Source of the DNA: Lineus longissimus
Lineage: Eukaryota; Nemertea; Pilidiophora; Heteronemertea; Lineidae
Direction: 5' to 3'
Length of the DNA: 64,000 nt
Assembly: GCF_910592395.1 (NCBI RefSeq)
Contig: NC_088326.1
Location: forward strand, 501,001-565,000
Of the stretch, positions 12,272 through 22,346 are shown in pieces (within the stretch, counting starts at the first letter, position 1; each line of letters starts with the position of its first letter). A program made the position numbers and the translations under genes. The notes beneath the pieces are model-generated. The model saw only the letters and a program-made list of their open reading frames with translations, had not been told where the DNA came from and searched no databases.

Positions 12272-13677
12272 GTTAGTATTGTCCGTATATTCCCGCATGC
12301 TTCCTGTACACACAGGGGCTGTTTTGTGTGAGAGGAGTCCAGTCTAACAAGAACCAATCTATTTGTGTATTATGTACAGAAATGTATGTGTTTATTGGTC
12401 AAGTAAGATTGAAACAAAAATTAAGACTTTACCAGTGTAACTTGACGAGGATGGATGTACATTTTATAAAGGATTCTATACCAAAGTCAGGTCATTTTAG
12501 GTGAAACATCAGTTTAACCCTGCCAGAACATATTCTGACACACATTATGACAAATATTGTATAGAGTTTCTTGTTCAACTTCATTTGGAACCAATCCATG
12601 TACACACCATTGGTGTATTGTTGTTGTTGGTTGATTGATTTATAATCTTGGCATTTTTATGTGTGGATAAAGTGTTCAAATCTAGTTGGTGGCATTTTTA
12701 TGACAGTTTAAGTCGAGGTATCATTTAATTTATTACCAGATAATAACAGAGTACTTTGTTAAAGAGTTATGGTAGGTTGAAGGAAGTATAGTGTGCCTGT
12801 GGTGTCAACTGTCTAAAAAATATGTCAGACTTGACCTATGTATCCAGTCAAGGATGTCTTGGCAGGTGAGGCAATTCAATGGGGGCGATTCATTGGGTGG
12901 ACTTTCCCTTTAAGAGGCTGTACACTGGTGTAGTTTGTTTGTTGAACTTCAAGGAAGAAGTGTTCAGCCTGGGCTGTCTGGGTGACTGTTTTGTCCATCA
13001 CTGTTATCACGGCTGTTGCCAGCCTCGCCACTGTTCTTGGCTCTAAGAGGGAGGACTTTCTCTCTAACAGGATTGGTCAATACTCCAATTTCTTGGTGAG
13101 CTCCATTTTGTTTGTGGGTGCTTGAGAAACTGATCGTAAATCCCCCTTTTATGAAGAACATTTCTTCCACTCAGTTTCTTTTCAATATCACACTTTCAGC
13201 ATGTTGAACATTTCATGATAAAGTTCACATATATAATACAACAGTCGATTGAACATTCCCCATTGAAAACCCCAAGGATATTTTTTCATTATTTTCATTA
13301 ATTACACTGTACCAGACGTTACCCTTGGCTATACATTCATTTGAAAGGTTATAAAAGTAATTATGAAGAATGCCCAAAGCAATGATCAATTTTGATTATA
13401 CAGCATGTTGGAGGAACACAAAAACGTCTCCATACCATTGCCTATACTGGAGTGGCTTAACAGTCAATACAGGCTCTCTGTGTTGATGGGATGCCAGTAT
13501 TTAGAAATTCAAGTACGATTGAAAAAGTGGCAGAAGACCAGGTGTTAGTCGGGAAATGTTCTCAGCAGTCTATGGAATAATCGTCTGCAATTCGTTTGGC
13601 CGCTTCTGGATGCACTTGGTTGGCCGGCTTGGCTGCTGGTTTCTTGTTAACTTTCCATTTCTTGGCAGCGGGTATCT

Positions 13678-13925
13678 CTCTCCAGCTGTTTTGACGCACT
13701 CGTTGGCCGGGCTAGATGTAGCGTCTGAAGCAAATTCCCTGTTCGCAGCCAGTTCTTAAACCTGAAAGGCTTTTCGACTCTGCTGAGGGAATCTCACTGC
13801 TCCAGCTGCTCGAGCGCACTCATTGCCAGGGCTTAAATATGTAGATTTTGAAGTGAATCTCCTTGTGTGTGGCCTGTTCTTAGACACGAATGCCTTTTTG
13901 ACTCTGCTGAAGGAATCTTTTTACT
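13678..13925. repeat. Two-unit ~122-bp tandem duplication
   Basis: The block running from ctccagctg through gcactcgttggc to ttcttaaacctgaaaggc and gactctgctgaggg occurs twice in succession, the second copy diverged. It is noncoding. Confidence 0.6.
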
Positions 13926-15463
13926 TCTCTTGGGCCTAAAGGTGTTAAACCAATCAAGAATCGGCAACAATGCCTGACATTGCAATTAAATCAGCATTTC
14001 ATTTTATGCCCAACTGCTGCATGTATACCTGTCAACACATTCAATAGGACAATACCTGCCAATCAAGCCCTAATAGCCCATGGTGCCTGCACCTGTCAAT
14101 CAAAACCAATTAAGCTGTCAGTCATTGCTTGAACATTCAGACAACCTGGGGTTGCATTAAATCCTTGTGAGCATGCTTGTGTACATGGCTATTGGTGTGG
14201 ATACCTGTGGTTTATGACCAAGTATTGCACAGGATAAGATTCTCAATTACCTTTACTTTCAATTAACCCTACCAGACATTTGTTGTAGTTTTTCATGCAA
14301 GAGCCAGAAGACACTCATTGGAAATAGCTTTTGTGTGGTGCCTGTCTGCCTCAAAGAGAAAATGCAGTAGAAAAAGGTATCACTTCATCCCAAATGAGAA
14401 TAGCCCACACCCAAATAACCTTTCTTCTCACGCAGTCCTCAGCAGTGCGCTCAAGAATGTTTGCTCGCATTGGCAAACGTTGTTGGACAGTGTCATTTTG
14501 AAATAGGACTCTAATCAAATAGTTATCAATCATGTGAATGGGACAAAGGACCTCTTCGTCTGATATGTGAATGGAGCGGTCTCCGGGAGTTACAGCAATG
14601 TTCACACTGTAAACACGGACAAATTCACGACATTTTATTTCACAGTTTTGTGAAATTGCAACTTTGGGGTAAATTTAGATTAGTGTTTTGCCCAAACCTG
14701 TTACAGTCATTTCAATTAGACTTTCATTTTAGTGACCATATATTTTCACAATTATCTGTAAATGTGAGTACACCGAAATAGAAGGGATGTGAACATTTCT
14801 CGGCCTAAAGTATTCTGTATTGGAACTGTTCATACTCTTTTGATTCAGCTGCTCCTATGGTCTCACACAATGTCATTATTTCCGTTGTGTATTATTTGAC
14901 AAGCTCATCTGGACACCGTACTCTCTTCAAACTCTTATCAATCATTCAAACTGAACAAAAGACACCATTTTCTGACATGAATAGAATTTTCTCAGATTTT
15001 GATAACAAAAGTCTGCTTGTAACATCTGTCTCACAGTAAAGTGAAGGGATATCTTGCAGATAGTAGCTCTTATCTTATTTGGGCAGGATTTGACAAAAAA
15101 TCTAATATGAAATCAACTCCATTTTGGTTTTTGGTGGCCATCTTGGATTTGAAGCAAACATTTTGTACAACTTCTCCTTCACCTTGTGTTCCATTGTGGA
15201 CACGATAATTTAGTTCTGTATGGCAGAAGACTGAGACTTTGCCTTGGTGTAAGTATACCTAGATGATGATCTAAACAGCCAGGCATACCCTACCCAGGTG
15301 GAATCCATCATTTCATAGCAGGGTTTATCTCTGGTTGTGTAGTAATTGGATGAAAAGACGGATGTATTCATCGCCTGCCTATCACTTTTGTAAACAAACA
15401 TCATTTGGCCAAACTGCACTCGGGATTGATTACTTAAAGGGACCACAGGGAAAGGGATGTCCC

Positions 15464-15645
15464 CTTAAAGGGAGATTATAGGCAGGAGACAGGTAGGCAA
15501 GATAAAGTTGCACAAAGTTGCCAATAGGGGGTTCTGTCCTATCTCACAGTAGCCTTCATTGTTACCCATTCAGGCTTTACAAGGATACACTGCTGATATA
15601 ATTCACTTGAGTACTGACAATTTGACCCTATAGTCCCCCTTTAAG
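15464..15645. mobile_element. MITE-like element with ~19-bp terminal inverted repeats
   Basis: The left end CTTAAAGGGAGATTATAGG and the complement of the right end CTTAAAGGGGGACTATAGG match at 17 of 19 positions and bound 182 bases with no coding capacity. Single-ended relatives (ttaaagggggagtacaggcagg near 1846, cttaaagggacactac near 5304, tagagggagactataggt near 52135) indicate a family. The superfamily is not determined. Confidence 0.55.
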
Positions 15646-16105
15646 GCTCTGTCCTGATGGCCAATAAGCAGTTCCCAACTGAATCCTAACACTCGAAATA
15701 TCAGACTCTGATAACAAGGGAGCCCAAAACTCACGGACAACGTACCAACTAAAGGTTCTATAAAATGTCTTGCGTCCACTTCCTAAAAGCAATATTGATC
15801 AAATTGTGACAAATGTTCATCCCGTTGCAGCATCCTGACAGAGACATTCTCCTCATTGCCCTAATGCAACCTAAGTGGAAACCCACTCCAAACCACAGAA
15901 TCCTCGTTACATACGCTTGTACACTTTGCAAAAAGTGTGAGCTGGAATGTCTAAACCAAGACAACAATCAATAATTTACCACAGCACATCCTCCCTCGCT
16001 CATCATTCCCAGACTATCCAGACAGTTCCAGGTCATTTATTATCAATTACCTGAGACCATTTACTATAAGAATCATTAATCATTCTAGTCCAGAAGAGTC
16101 AGCTC

Positions 16106-16109
16106 ATTC
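16106..16109. repeat. Target-site duplication, left copy (attc)
   Basis: The four bases directly before the left LTR equal the four directly after the right LTR at 24708-24711. The length suits Ty3/Gypsy integrases. Confidence 0.7.
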
Positions 16110-16958
16110 TGTCGCGGGCGTGTACTCTAAACGGTTCTACCTTGAGGTTCACAGAATAAACTAACAGTAACACTTCAGTTAAAATGATATCAATCTATAT
16201 AATTTGGCCAGTTCTTCACTGCGCCTTTAATTTCATACAGTTAATACGGAAATACACCTTGACTTACAAATATATCTTCTTCACCAGACGAAACAACGGT
16301 ATTCGACACGGACGCTTAATAAATCGAGACGAGACACAATGTGACTTCCCCACACAACGTAACTTCTGAACTGACCCCGAAAATCCAGTGCAACTCCTTT
16401 TTATACTATGCAACAGAACCCCCCCGTAGAAATACGTCCCCCAACAGAACCCCCAAGGAAAAGCTATACAACCCCTTTAAAGATACGAAACTAAGACACC
16501 CCTTAAACATACGAACCCTCCAAAGGACCCCTATAAAACGACCCGGAAATATAACCAACCCGACGCGCTAACAATAATAAACATTGGCACGTGGCCAACG
16601 TAGACGTCATACGGGAATTCCCTACGAATTTACATGCCAACAATAGAATCCACAACGAGGCTCCCGCCATGTTTGCTAGCAGAAGAACAAAATAACATGC
16701 GTGACGGCGAGAGACAAAATGACATATAAATACCGTTTTAGCTGCAAGACTCATAGAACTTATATACAGACAGGTACAGATATTATAATAGCCTAACTAG
16801 GATGCTAACAAAAGTAGTGTCATGCCTTTGCGAAACCGCTACGCGCCCGCAAAGCGCATGACCAAAACCCTAACAATCTGGCATACTAAACGATGTACAC
16901 TGCACTCAACTACAATCCATGCATACATTAATACATTACGAATATACAAAACGCCACA
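16110..16958 (-). repeat. 3' LTR of the retrotransposon
   Basis: 849 bases, TG...CA ends, apparently identical to the copy at 23859-24707. Open frames inside it are duplicated exactly in the other LTR and are not genes. Confidence 0.93.
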
Positions 16959-16990
16959 TTACCTCCCCTCTCACCATTGTTTGCCCCCAA
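16959..16990 (-). other. Polypurine tract
   Basis: Immediately before the 3' LTR in element orientation the strand reads GGTGAGAGGGGAGGTAA, the purine-rich primer expected for plus-strand DNA synthesis. Confidence 0.75.
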
Positions 16991-17208
16991 ACAATAAACC
17001 CAAAACAACTAACATTAATGCTGGACCATCCAGACTCATAATTAATGTCCTCACCACAGAATAGAATAATAGAATACCAAAGTTACACAGTAAACATACC
17101 CCCAACTATTAACTGGCAGCTCCAACTCTCAATAATGATAATCTAAGATACAATTCATGAACTAGTACACGTAGTAGGGGAACAGTTACTCATACTAAGC
17201 AGTCTATT

Positions 17209-17691
17209 CTAAAGTTCAAATAAAAGTTGCTCCCAAAACTCTCCACTGTAATCATCCTCAATGTTCTCCTTGTCCTCGTCTCGAGTCGCCTCAACTCTAA
17301 CTGATTCAGTTCCCTTCTGTTCGTCCACCTTACTCTTTTCCACAACTACGATCCTGGAATCCTCCACCGGTGGTGGTGCTGATACGGCCAGCTGCTCCTC
17401 AAATGTTTCAATGTAGTCCTCCCCGTTTTCCCCGTGCCACTCGCGCTCCGTTACCATTATGTCAGAATCCTGCGTTGCACCTCTCCCCCTTATATATCTA
17501 GAATGCTGTGCAGTGACATGCACATGATGACGTCGCATATGTCTCCTCAAGTGTGAGTTGGTGTGGAAGACACCAGGGCAGTGTTGACAGTGCACATTTC
17601 TGCGCCACCTGGGATTGCTGCTACAACGTCTTAGATGACTCTTTCTACTGTCCTCCACCACTACCCTGCACCATTTACATTCCCAGGCCAT
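17209..17691 (-). CDS. Retrotransposon ORF3: C2H2 zinc-finger protein
   Basis: A 160-residue ORF located 50 bases after the pol stop and before the 3' LTR. Residues 35-55 form a textbook C2H2 finger (C35-x2-C38-x3-F42, L48, H51-x3-H55). Residues 5-23 form a C2HC-like module (C5, C8, H19, C23). The stretch between and after is Arg/His-rich and likely nucleic-acid binding. The C-terminal half is acidic and holds two similar motifs, EDYIETFEEQL and DDYSGEFWEQL, the second at the very end. I chose the ATG at 17691; the frame is open further upstream to 17787 but without an ATG there. A pyrimidine-rich stretch and cag lie 4 bases before this ATG, so expression from a spliced RNA is plausible. No env, chromodomain or dUTPase features are seen. 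The function is unknown. Confidence 0.75.
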   Translation of the reverse strand: MAWECKWCRVVVEDSRKSHLRRCSSNPRWRRNVHCQHCPGVFHTNSHLRRHMRRHHVHVTAQHSRYIRGRGATQDSDIMVTEREWHGENGEDYIETFEEQLAVSAPPPVEDSRIVVVEKSKVDEQKGTESVRVEATRDEDKENIEDDYSGEFWEQLLFEL

Positions 17692-17712
17692 CACACTGAA
17701 AGGAAGGCATGG
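17692..17712 (-). promoter_or_regulatory. Candidate splice acceptor ahead of ORF3
   Basis: On the minus strand the sequence ccttcctttcag is followed by tgtg and the ORF3 ATG-GCC. It is a strong polypyrimidine-AG acceptor. A GAG/GTGATC donor-like site lies in the leader near 23833. Confidence 0.45.
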
Positions 17713-17741
17713 AAGAGTAAATTCCCAATACCCAGAGGTGC

Positions 17742-20700
17742 CTAAGCGTCTAGGTTCATGTGATCTGACCACAATCCCCTCAACCACTCTCCGAATCTCT
17801 CTTTAGGCCGGGAGACTCGGCCACTCCTAGTAATTTGCACCTCATCAATGATTTCAGCTTTTTCAGCTACTAACTGAGGACTAACATTAATTTGCGCCTG
17901 ACTTGTAATAATATTTTGATTTTTATTTCTCCCCTTATCTTTCCCAGGTGAATTGAATAGAACTTCTGGTGGATCTGAATCCGCACTAAAAGGTGCTGAG
18001 TCCACTACTCCAGGTTGTTCACCTGACGCCCTAACTCCCTGTATTACCTCTGACGTTATAGAATCAACCACCCCAGGTTGTTCACCTTGTGCTGGTTGAT
18101 CTGAATTCAAAGTAACTTCGGACTCTGAAGTCCTACTGGGCTCAACAGTGAGCCAACTGACTCCACTAGTACCCTTGTACCGTCTCAACCGATCTATATG
18201 TACCACCTTGGGTTTGCAACGTACAGTCTTCTGTACTCTATACACAACGTCATCTATTTTATTCACTATCAGATATGGTCCCTCCCAATTCCTTTGCAAC
18301 TTGGGTGACAACCCTTTCCTAGGTTTTGGGTTATACAACATGACCCACTCTCCCTTACTCAGGGGTTCCCCTTTGACCTTGAGGTCGTAATTTGTTTTTT
18401 GTCGTCTGGTGTTCTTTATTACCACCTCCCTAACTTTCTCATGGGCATAACTTAACCTCTCCCTCAACTCTTCAGCATAATAGGATTCAGGTTGCCCCAC
18501 CACGTCTTCTTCTAGTCTATTGTCCAAATATAAGTCTATAGGCAACCGTACCTCCCTACCCAACATCATCATGTTTGGTGTTTCCTGGGTGGTCTCTTGC
18601 ACCCCAGACCGATATGCCATCATAACATAAGGGAGGTAAGAATCCCAATCGGTTTGCTTCTCAGACACCATAGTGGATAGCATAGTTAATAATGTAGAAT
18701 TGAAACGTTCCACCAACCCATCAGACTGAGGTCTCAGCGGTGTTGTGCGAGTTTGGTGTACTCCCAATAGCTTCAAAGCCTCCTTATGTAACTTGGCCGT
18801 ATACTGAGAGCCCTGGTCACTATGGCACAATCTAGGCACCCCATATCTACACATCACCTCTGTAACAATTTTATCCGCCACCGTGGTAGCTTCCATGTTT
18901 GGGATTGCAAATGCCTCTACCCATCTAGTAAAATAATCTGACACCACCAGCACATATTTCATTCCACCCTCAGTTTCTGGCAAGGGTCCCAACAAGTCGG
19001 ATGCTATACGCTCCATGGGTTCACCAACCCTGTACTGTTTCAAAGGGGCTCTATTTTTCTTTGTCTTTTTACTAGCACAAATGTCACATTGCCCACACCA
19101 AGTCCTAATATCCCGAGCCATACCATGCCAATGGTATCTGAACTCAACCTTTGGCATTACTTTTCGATATCCCAAGTGTGCCGCAGTAGGACTTGCATGT
19201 AAAGACAGAAATGCCGGTTTTCTCAACCGGGCTGGAAGCAAAACTTGCCATCTAATTTTCTTGCCATCATCTGACTCCCATTTTCTTTGTAATACTCTAT
19301 TTCGCAAGTGTAATCGACCCCATTGCGCCCAGTAATGCTTCGCTCCAATACCTTTATCAGAGACATCTTCCCATTTTGGTTGAGGGAGGTTTTGCTCTTT
19401 GGCTGTCAAGATCCAAGCCAGATCCTTGTCTTCTAATTGATCTGACCTGATACCGTCCCAAGACCACCCTAAGTCATTACTTTCAGTCTGGCTATCCGCC
19501 GGACTTTCACTCGGTATCCATTGTTCCCCTTGCGCACTGGTGCCCGCAACTACACCGTCATCCTGTACCGCAGGATGACGGTTACTGGTAACGGCTGTTG
19601 GTTCCTTTTCACTGGGTTTGGTTTGCAGTGCCCTTACCCCTGAACTTTCGCCTGAGAACAAGGTTTGACTCTCCTGGTCAAACCCCATCCTTTCACATTG
19701 CATGCAAGGACCTCTAGACATAGCATCAGCATTATCATGGTTTTTACCAGCTCTAAACTGTAACTTAATTTTATACATTGACAACGTTGTCAACCACCTA
19801 GCCGTCTGCCCCTCTAGGGTTGCCTTTGTCCCCAGAATCCAAGCCAACGAGGCATGATCATACCTCAAAATGAACTCTTTTCCGTACAAGTAATGCTTGA
19901 ATTTAGTCACAAACTCGACCACAGCTAGCAGTTCACGCCTGGTTACACAATAATTTCTTTCTGGCTTACTGAGTACCCTACTGCCATAGGCAATAACCTT
20001 CTCCTCACCCCCCTGGATCTGTGAAAGCACACCTCCTATGCCATAGGCCGATGCATCAGTATCCAGTACAAAAGTGTCTCTGTTGTTTGGGTATGCCAAC
20101 ACTGGTGCTGAACACAATCTTTGCTTTAGTGTCTGAAAAGCCTCCTCACACTCCTCATTCCAGATGAAAGGTGTATTTTTCTCTGTGAGGTTGTACAGTG
20201 GCTTGGCAATAGAACTGAAGTTCTTTATAAATTTACGATAATAAGATACTAAGCCACAAAATGACCTAACTTCAGTTGGTGATTTAGGAGTTTTCCACTC
20301 CATTACCGCCTTGACCTTGCCCTCTTCAGTACCTAACCCCTTTTCTGACACCTCATGGCCCAAAAACACCACACTTTTCTTTAACAACACACACTTCCTA
20401 GGCTTAAGCTTGAGCTTGGCCTTCTGGAGCCTCTCAAAAATTATCTCCAGGCGCTCTACACTTTGCTCAATCGTTGTGCCCCAAGATATAAGATCATCCA
20501 AGTAAATCAACACAATGTCAAACGTCAGACCAGCCATAACCTTCTCCATTAATAACTCAAAGGTGGCAGACCCCTGAATTATGCCAAATGGCATAACTTT
20601 GAACTGCAAAAGCTGATTTCTCCCTGTCGAAAATGCAGTTTTTTGTCGGTCCGATTCAGAATCAAGCTCAATTTGGTGGTAGCCCGAACAACAGTCAAGG

Positions 20701-22346
20701 GTAGAGAACCACTTCCCCCCATCCAGAGCATCATAGCACATTCCTATGTTTGGTAAGGGTTGTGCATTTACCCCAACACATCGAGCATTTAAATCTCTAT
20801 AATCAATCGCCATCCGATAAGAACCGTCTTTTTTACGAACCATCACCACATTGGAATGCCAGGCACTTTCTGAGTTCTCTACCAGCCCATCCTCAAATAA
20901 ATTCTTAGCCATACTGTCAGCGATGTCTTGCTGATGGATAGGCAGTCTTCGCGACTTTTGTTTGAACGGACGGGCATCCCCTGTGTCTATCTTACATTTC
21001 ACTACGTCTGTCCTCCCTAAATCCCTATCATTTTTGGCAAATACATCCTGCCACCTTCTCAACATGCTTGCTATTCTAGGGCCATGCTCTGGGGCTACAT
21101 CTTGCATGGTCCTGGTAAACAAATCTTGGAGATGCTCAGGTATACTCTCTAAGGTGTCTGACTCCTCAGTAATAGTCTCAACTGATAATTTACAACATTT
21201 ACCCCTGTTAAGGATAGGAGAAACATTTTCTGCTTCTTTTATGGTGCTTTCTTCCCCTTCTGGTCCTACAACTTGTAGATTATCTACAGGCTGAACTATT
21301 CCTATATCTTGTCCTTTGTACAATACTACTGGTTCACTGGACGGATTCATTATCCTGACCGGACAGCGCTTTTTGCTGAGATCAACAACACTCCTAGCCG
21401 CTATAAGTCCTGTTTTTCCCATACTACCATTAGCATTTTCAACCAGGCCCCACCCAGTACTCATTCTCCTTTTTCCCCTGATTCTTGGCACCCCCTCAAC
21501 TACCATTTCATGCCCAGGTGGTATACACACTGTTTCACCCAAGTTCACCCTACAACACTTTTGTGGTTCGCCTTCTGTGTTGCATCTGATGATCTCCTCA
21601 TCAAATTTAAGGGTTTGATTTTTTATGTCAATAACACAACCTGACTTAGTCAGGAAATCCATCCCAATTATTGCATCACTGGTAATATTTGCTACTACCA
21701 CTGTCATAAAAACCTTTGCCGAATGCAACTGAATTTCTACATTTATCTGGCCCAATGGCCTTAAGGGTTGGTCATTCATCACATAGAAGGTGGAGTAGCA
21801 GGGCTCCAAATTAGGTCTGATATGCTCTGGAATACTGTCAAAAATCTTAGGGGTTATCAGCGTTGTACATGAACCTGTGTCTATTAAGAAATTTACTGAC
21901 ACAGTACCTAATGTGCCTCTGGCATAGAGTCCACTCTCCGGTGCATTTGGAAAACAAGTTGACAACACCCTGGATTTTTGAAGAATTTCAGACTTTTTTT
22001 CTACAATGCTGTTTTTACTAGGCGTTAATACTACTGGCTCTTCTACCCTAGCTTCAGGTATTTCACCTGGCACTGAAGGAACATTATTTACAGTATCAAT
22101 CTCCACTTTGGTCTGATCATCTATTACAGAATTATCTGTGTCTATAGAGCGGTTATCAGCCTCAGTTTTTTCAACTGTAATGACATCTTCGTTTTTGATA
22201 GAAGTAGTAATATTAACAGTGGGTTTTTCAACCCTTGTAGTATTTCCAGCGCCTAACATACATGTACTTTGGGGATTTCCCTGCTCTCTGACCAAATTGA
22301 CCCCTTTCAAGATGGCCGACCTTAGTTTTCCGAACGCTTCGTCTCG
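17742..22346 (-). CDS. pol: Retrotransposon Pol polyprotein (PR-RT-RNaseH-IN)
   Basis: About 1530 residues, in the -1 frame relative to gag. Numbering from codon 22310: an aspartic protease with DTGS at 144 and IIGMD near 215; a reverse transcriptase with AIDYRDLN near 501 and the catalytic YLDD at 603-606; an RNase H with TDAS at 751 and NADAMSR near 860; an integrase with an HHCC zinc-binding region (H1038, H1045, C1075, C1078) and a DDE triad at D1105, D1165 and E1201; then a GPY/F module near 1344. No chromodomain was recognised. The C-terminal tail has two copies of GEQPGVVDS. The polyprotein has no good ATG of its own at the start and its frame opens inside the gag end, pointing to expression as a Gag-Pol fusion. 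All catalytic residues look present. Confidence 0.93.
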   Translation of the reverse strand, partial: RDEAFGKLRSAILKGVNLVREQGNPQSTCMLGAGNTTRVEKPTVNITTSIKNEDVITVEKTEADNRSIDTDNSVIDDQTKVEIDTVNNVPSVPGEIPEARVEEPVVLTPSKNSIVEKKSEILQKSRVLSTCFPNAPESGLYARGTLGTVSVNFLIDTGSCTTLITPKIFDSIPEHIRPNLEPCYSTFYVMNDQPLRPLGQINVEIQLHSAKVFMTVVVANITSDAIIGMDFLTKSGCVIDIKNQTLKFDEEIIRCNTEGEPQKCCRVNLGETVCIPPGHEMVVEGVPRIRGKRRMSTGWGLVENANGSMGKTGLIAARSVVDLSKKRCPVRIMNPSSEPVVLYKGQDIGIVQPVDNLQVVGPEGEESTIKEAENVSPILNRGKCCKLSVETITEESDTLESIPEHLQDLFTRTMQDVAPEHGPRIASMLRRWQDVFAKNDRDLGRTDVVKCKIDTGDARPFKQKSRRLPIHQQDIADSMAKNLFEDGLVENSESAWHSNVVMVRKKDGSYRMAIDYRDLNARCVGVNAQPLPNIGMCYDALDGGKWFSTLDCCSGYHQIELDSESDRQKTAFSTGRNQLLQFKVMPFGIIQGSATFELLMEKVMAGLTFDIVLIYLDDLISWGTTIEQSVERLEIIFERLQKAKLKLKPRKCVLLKKSVVFLGHEVSEKGLGTEEGKVKAVMEWKTPKSPTEVRSFCGLVSYYRKFIKNFSSIAKPLYNLTEKNTPFIWNEECEEAFQTLKQRLCSAPVLAYPNNRDTFVLDTDASAYGIGGVLSQIQGGEEKVIAYGSRVLSKPERNYCVTRRELLAVVEFVTKFKHYLYGKEFILRYDHASLAWILGTKATLEGQTARWLTTLSMYKIKLQFRAGKNHDNADAMSRGPCMQCERMGFDQESQTLFSGESSGVRALQTKPSEKEPTAVTSNRHPAVQDDGVVAGTSAQGEQWIPSESPADSQTESNDLGWSWDGIRSDQLEDKDLAWILTAKEQNLPQPKWEDVSDKGIGAKHYWAQWGRLHLRNRVLQRKWESDDGKKIRWQVLLPARLRKPAFLSLHASPTAAHLGYRKVMPKVEFRYHWHGMARDIRTWCGQCDICASKKTKKNRAPLKQYRVGEPMERIASDLLGPLPETEGGMKYVLVVSDYFTRWVEAFAIPNMEATTVADKIVTEVMCRYGVPRLCHSDQGSQYTAKLHKEALKLLGVHQTRTTPLRPQSDGLVERFNSTLLTMLSTMVSEKQTDWDSYLPYVMMAYRSGVQETTQETPNMMMLGREVRLPIDLYLDNRLEEDVVGQPESYYAEELRERLSYAHEKVREVVIKNTRRQKTNYDLKVKGEPLSKGEWVMLYNPKPRKGLSPKLQRNWEGPYLIVNKIDDVVYRVQKTVRCKPKVVHIDRLRRYKGTSGVSWLTVEPSRTSESEVTLNSDQPAQGEQPGVVDSITSEVIQGVRASGEQPGVVDSAPFSADSDPPEVLFNSPGKDKGRNKNQNIITSQAQINVSPQLVAEKAEIIDEVQITRSGRVSRPKERFGEWLRGLWSDHMNLDA

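Larger units (their letters stand above)
12272..16109. other. Noncoding stretch (probable intron), repeats noted separately
   Basis: No convincing exon was seen on either strand. It contains a ~122-bp tandem duplication and a MITE-like element. If the exon at 12207 belongs to the gene at 25010, this is intronic. Confidence 0.4.

Noticed and set aside
16184-16754. ORFs of 61, 76 and 83 codons in the left LTR, duplicated at 23933-24503
   Set aside because: Exact duplicates because both lie in LTRs; short, no domains, no support as genes.
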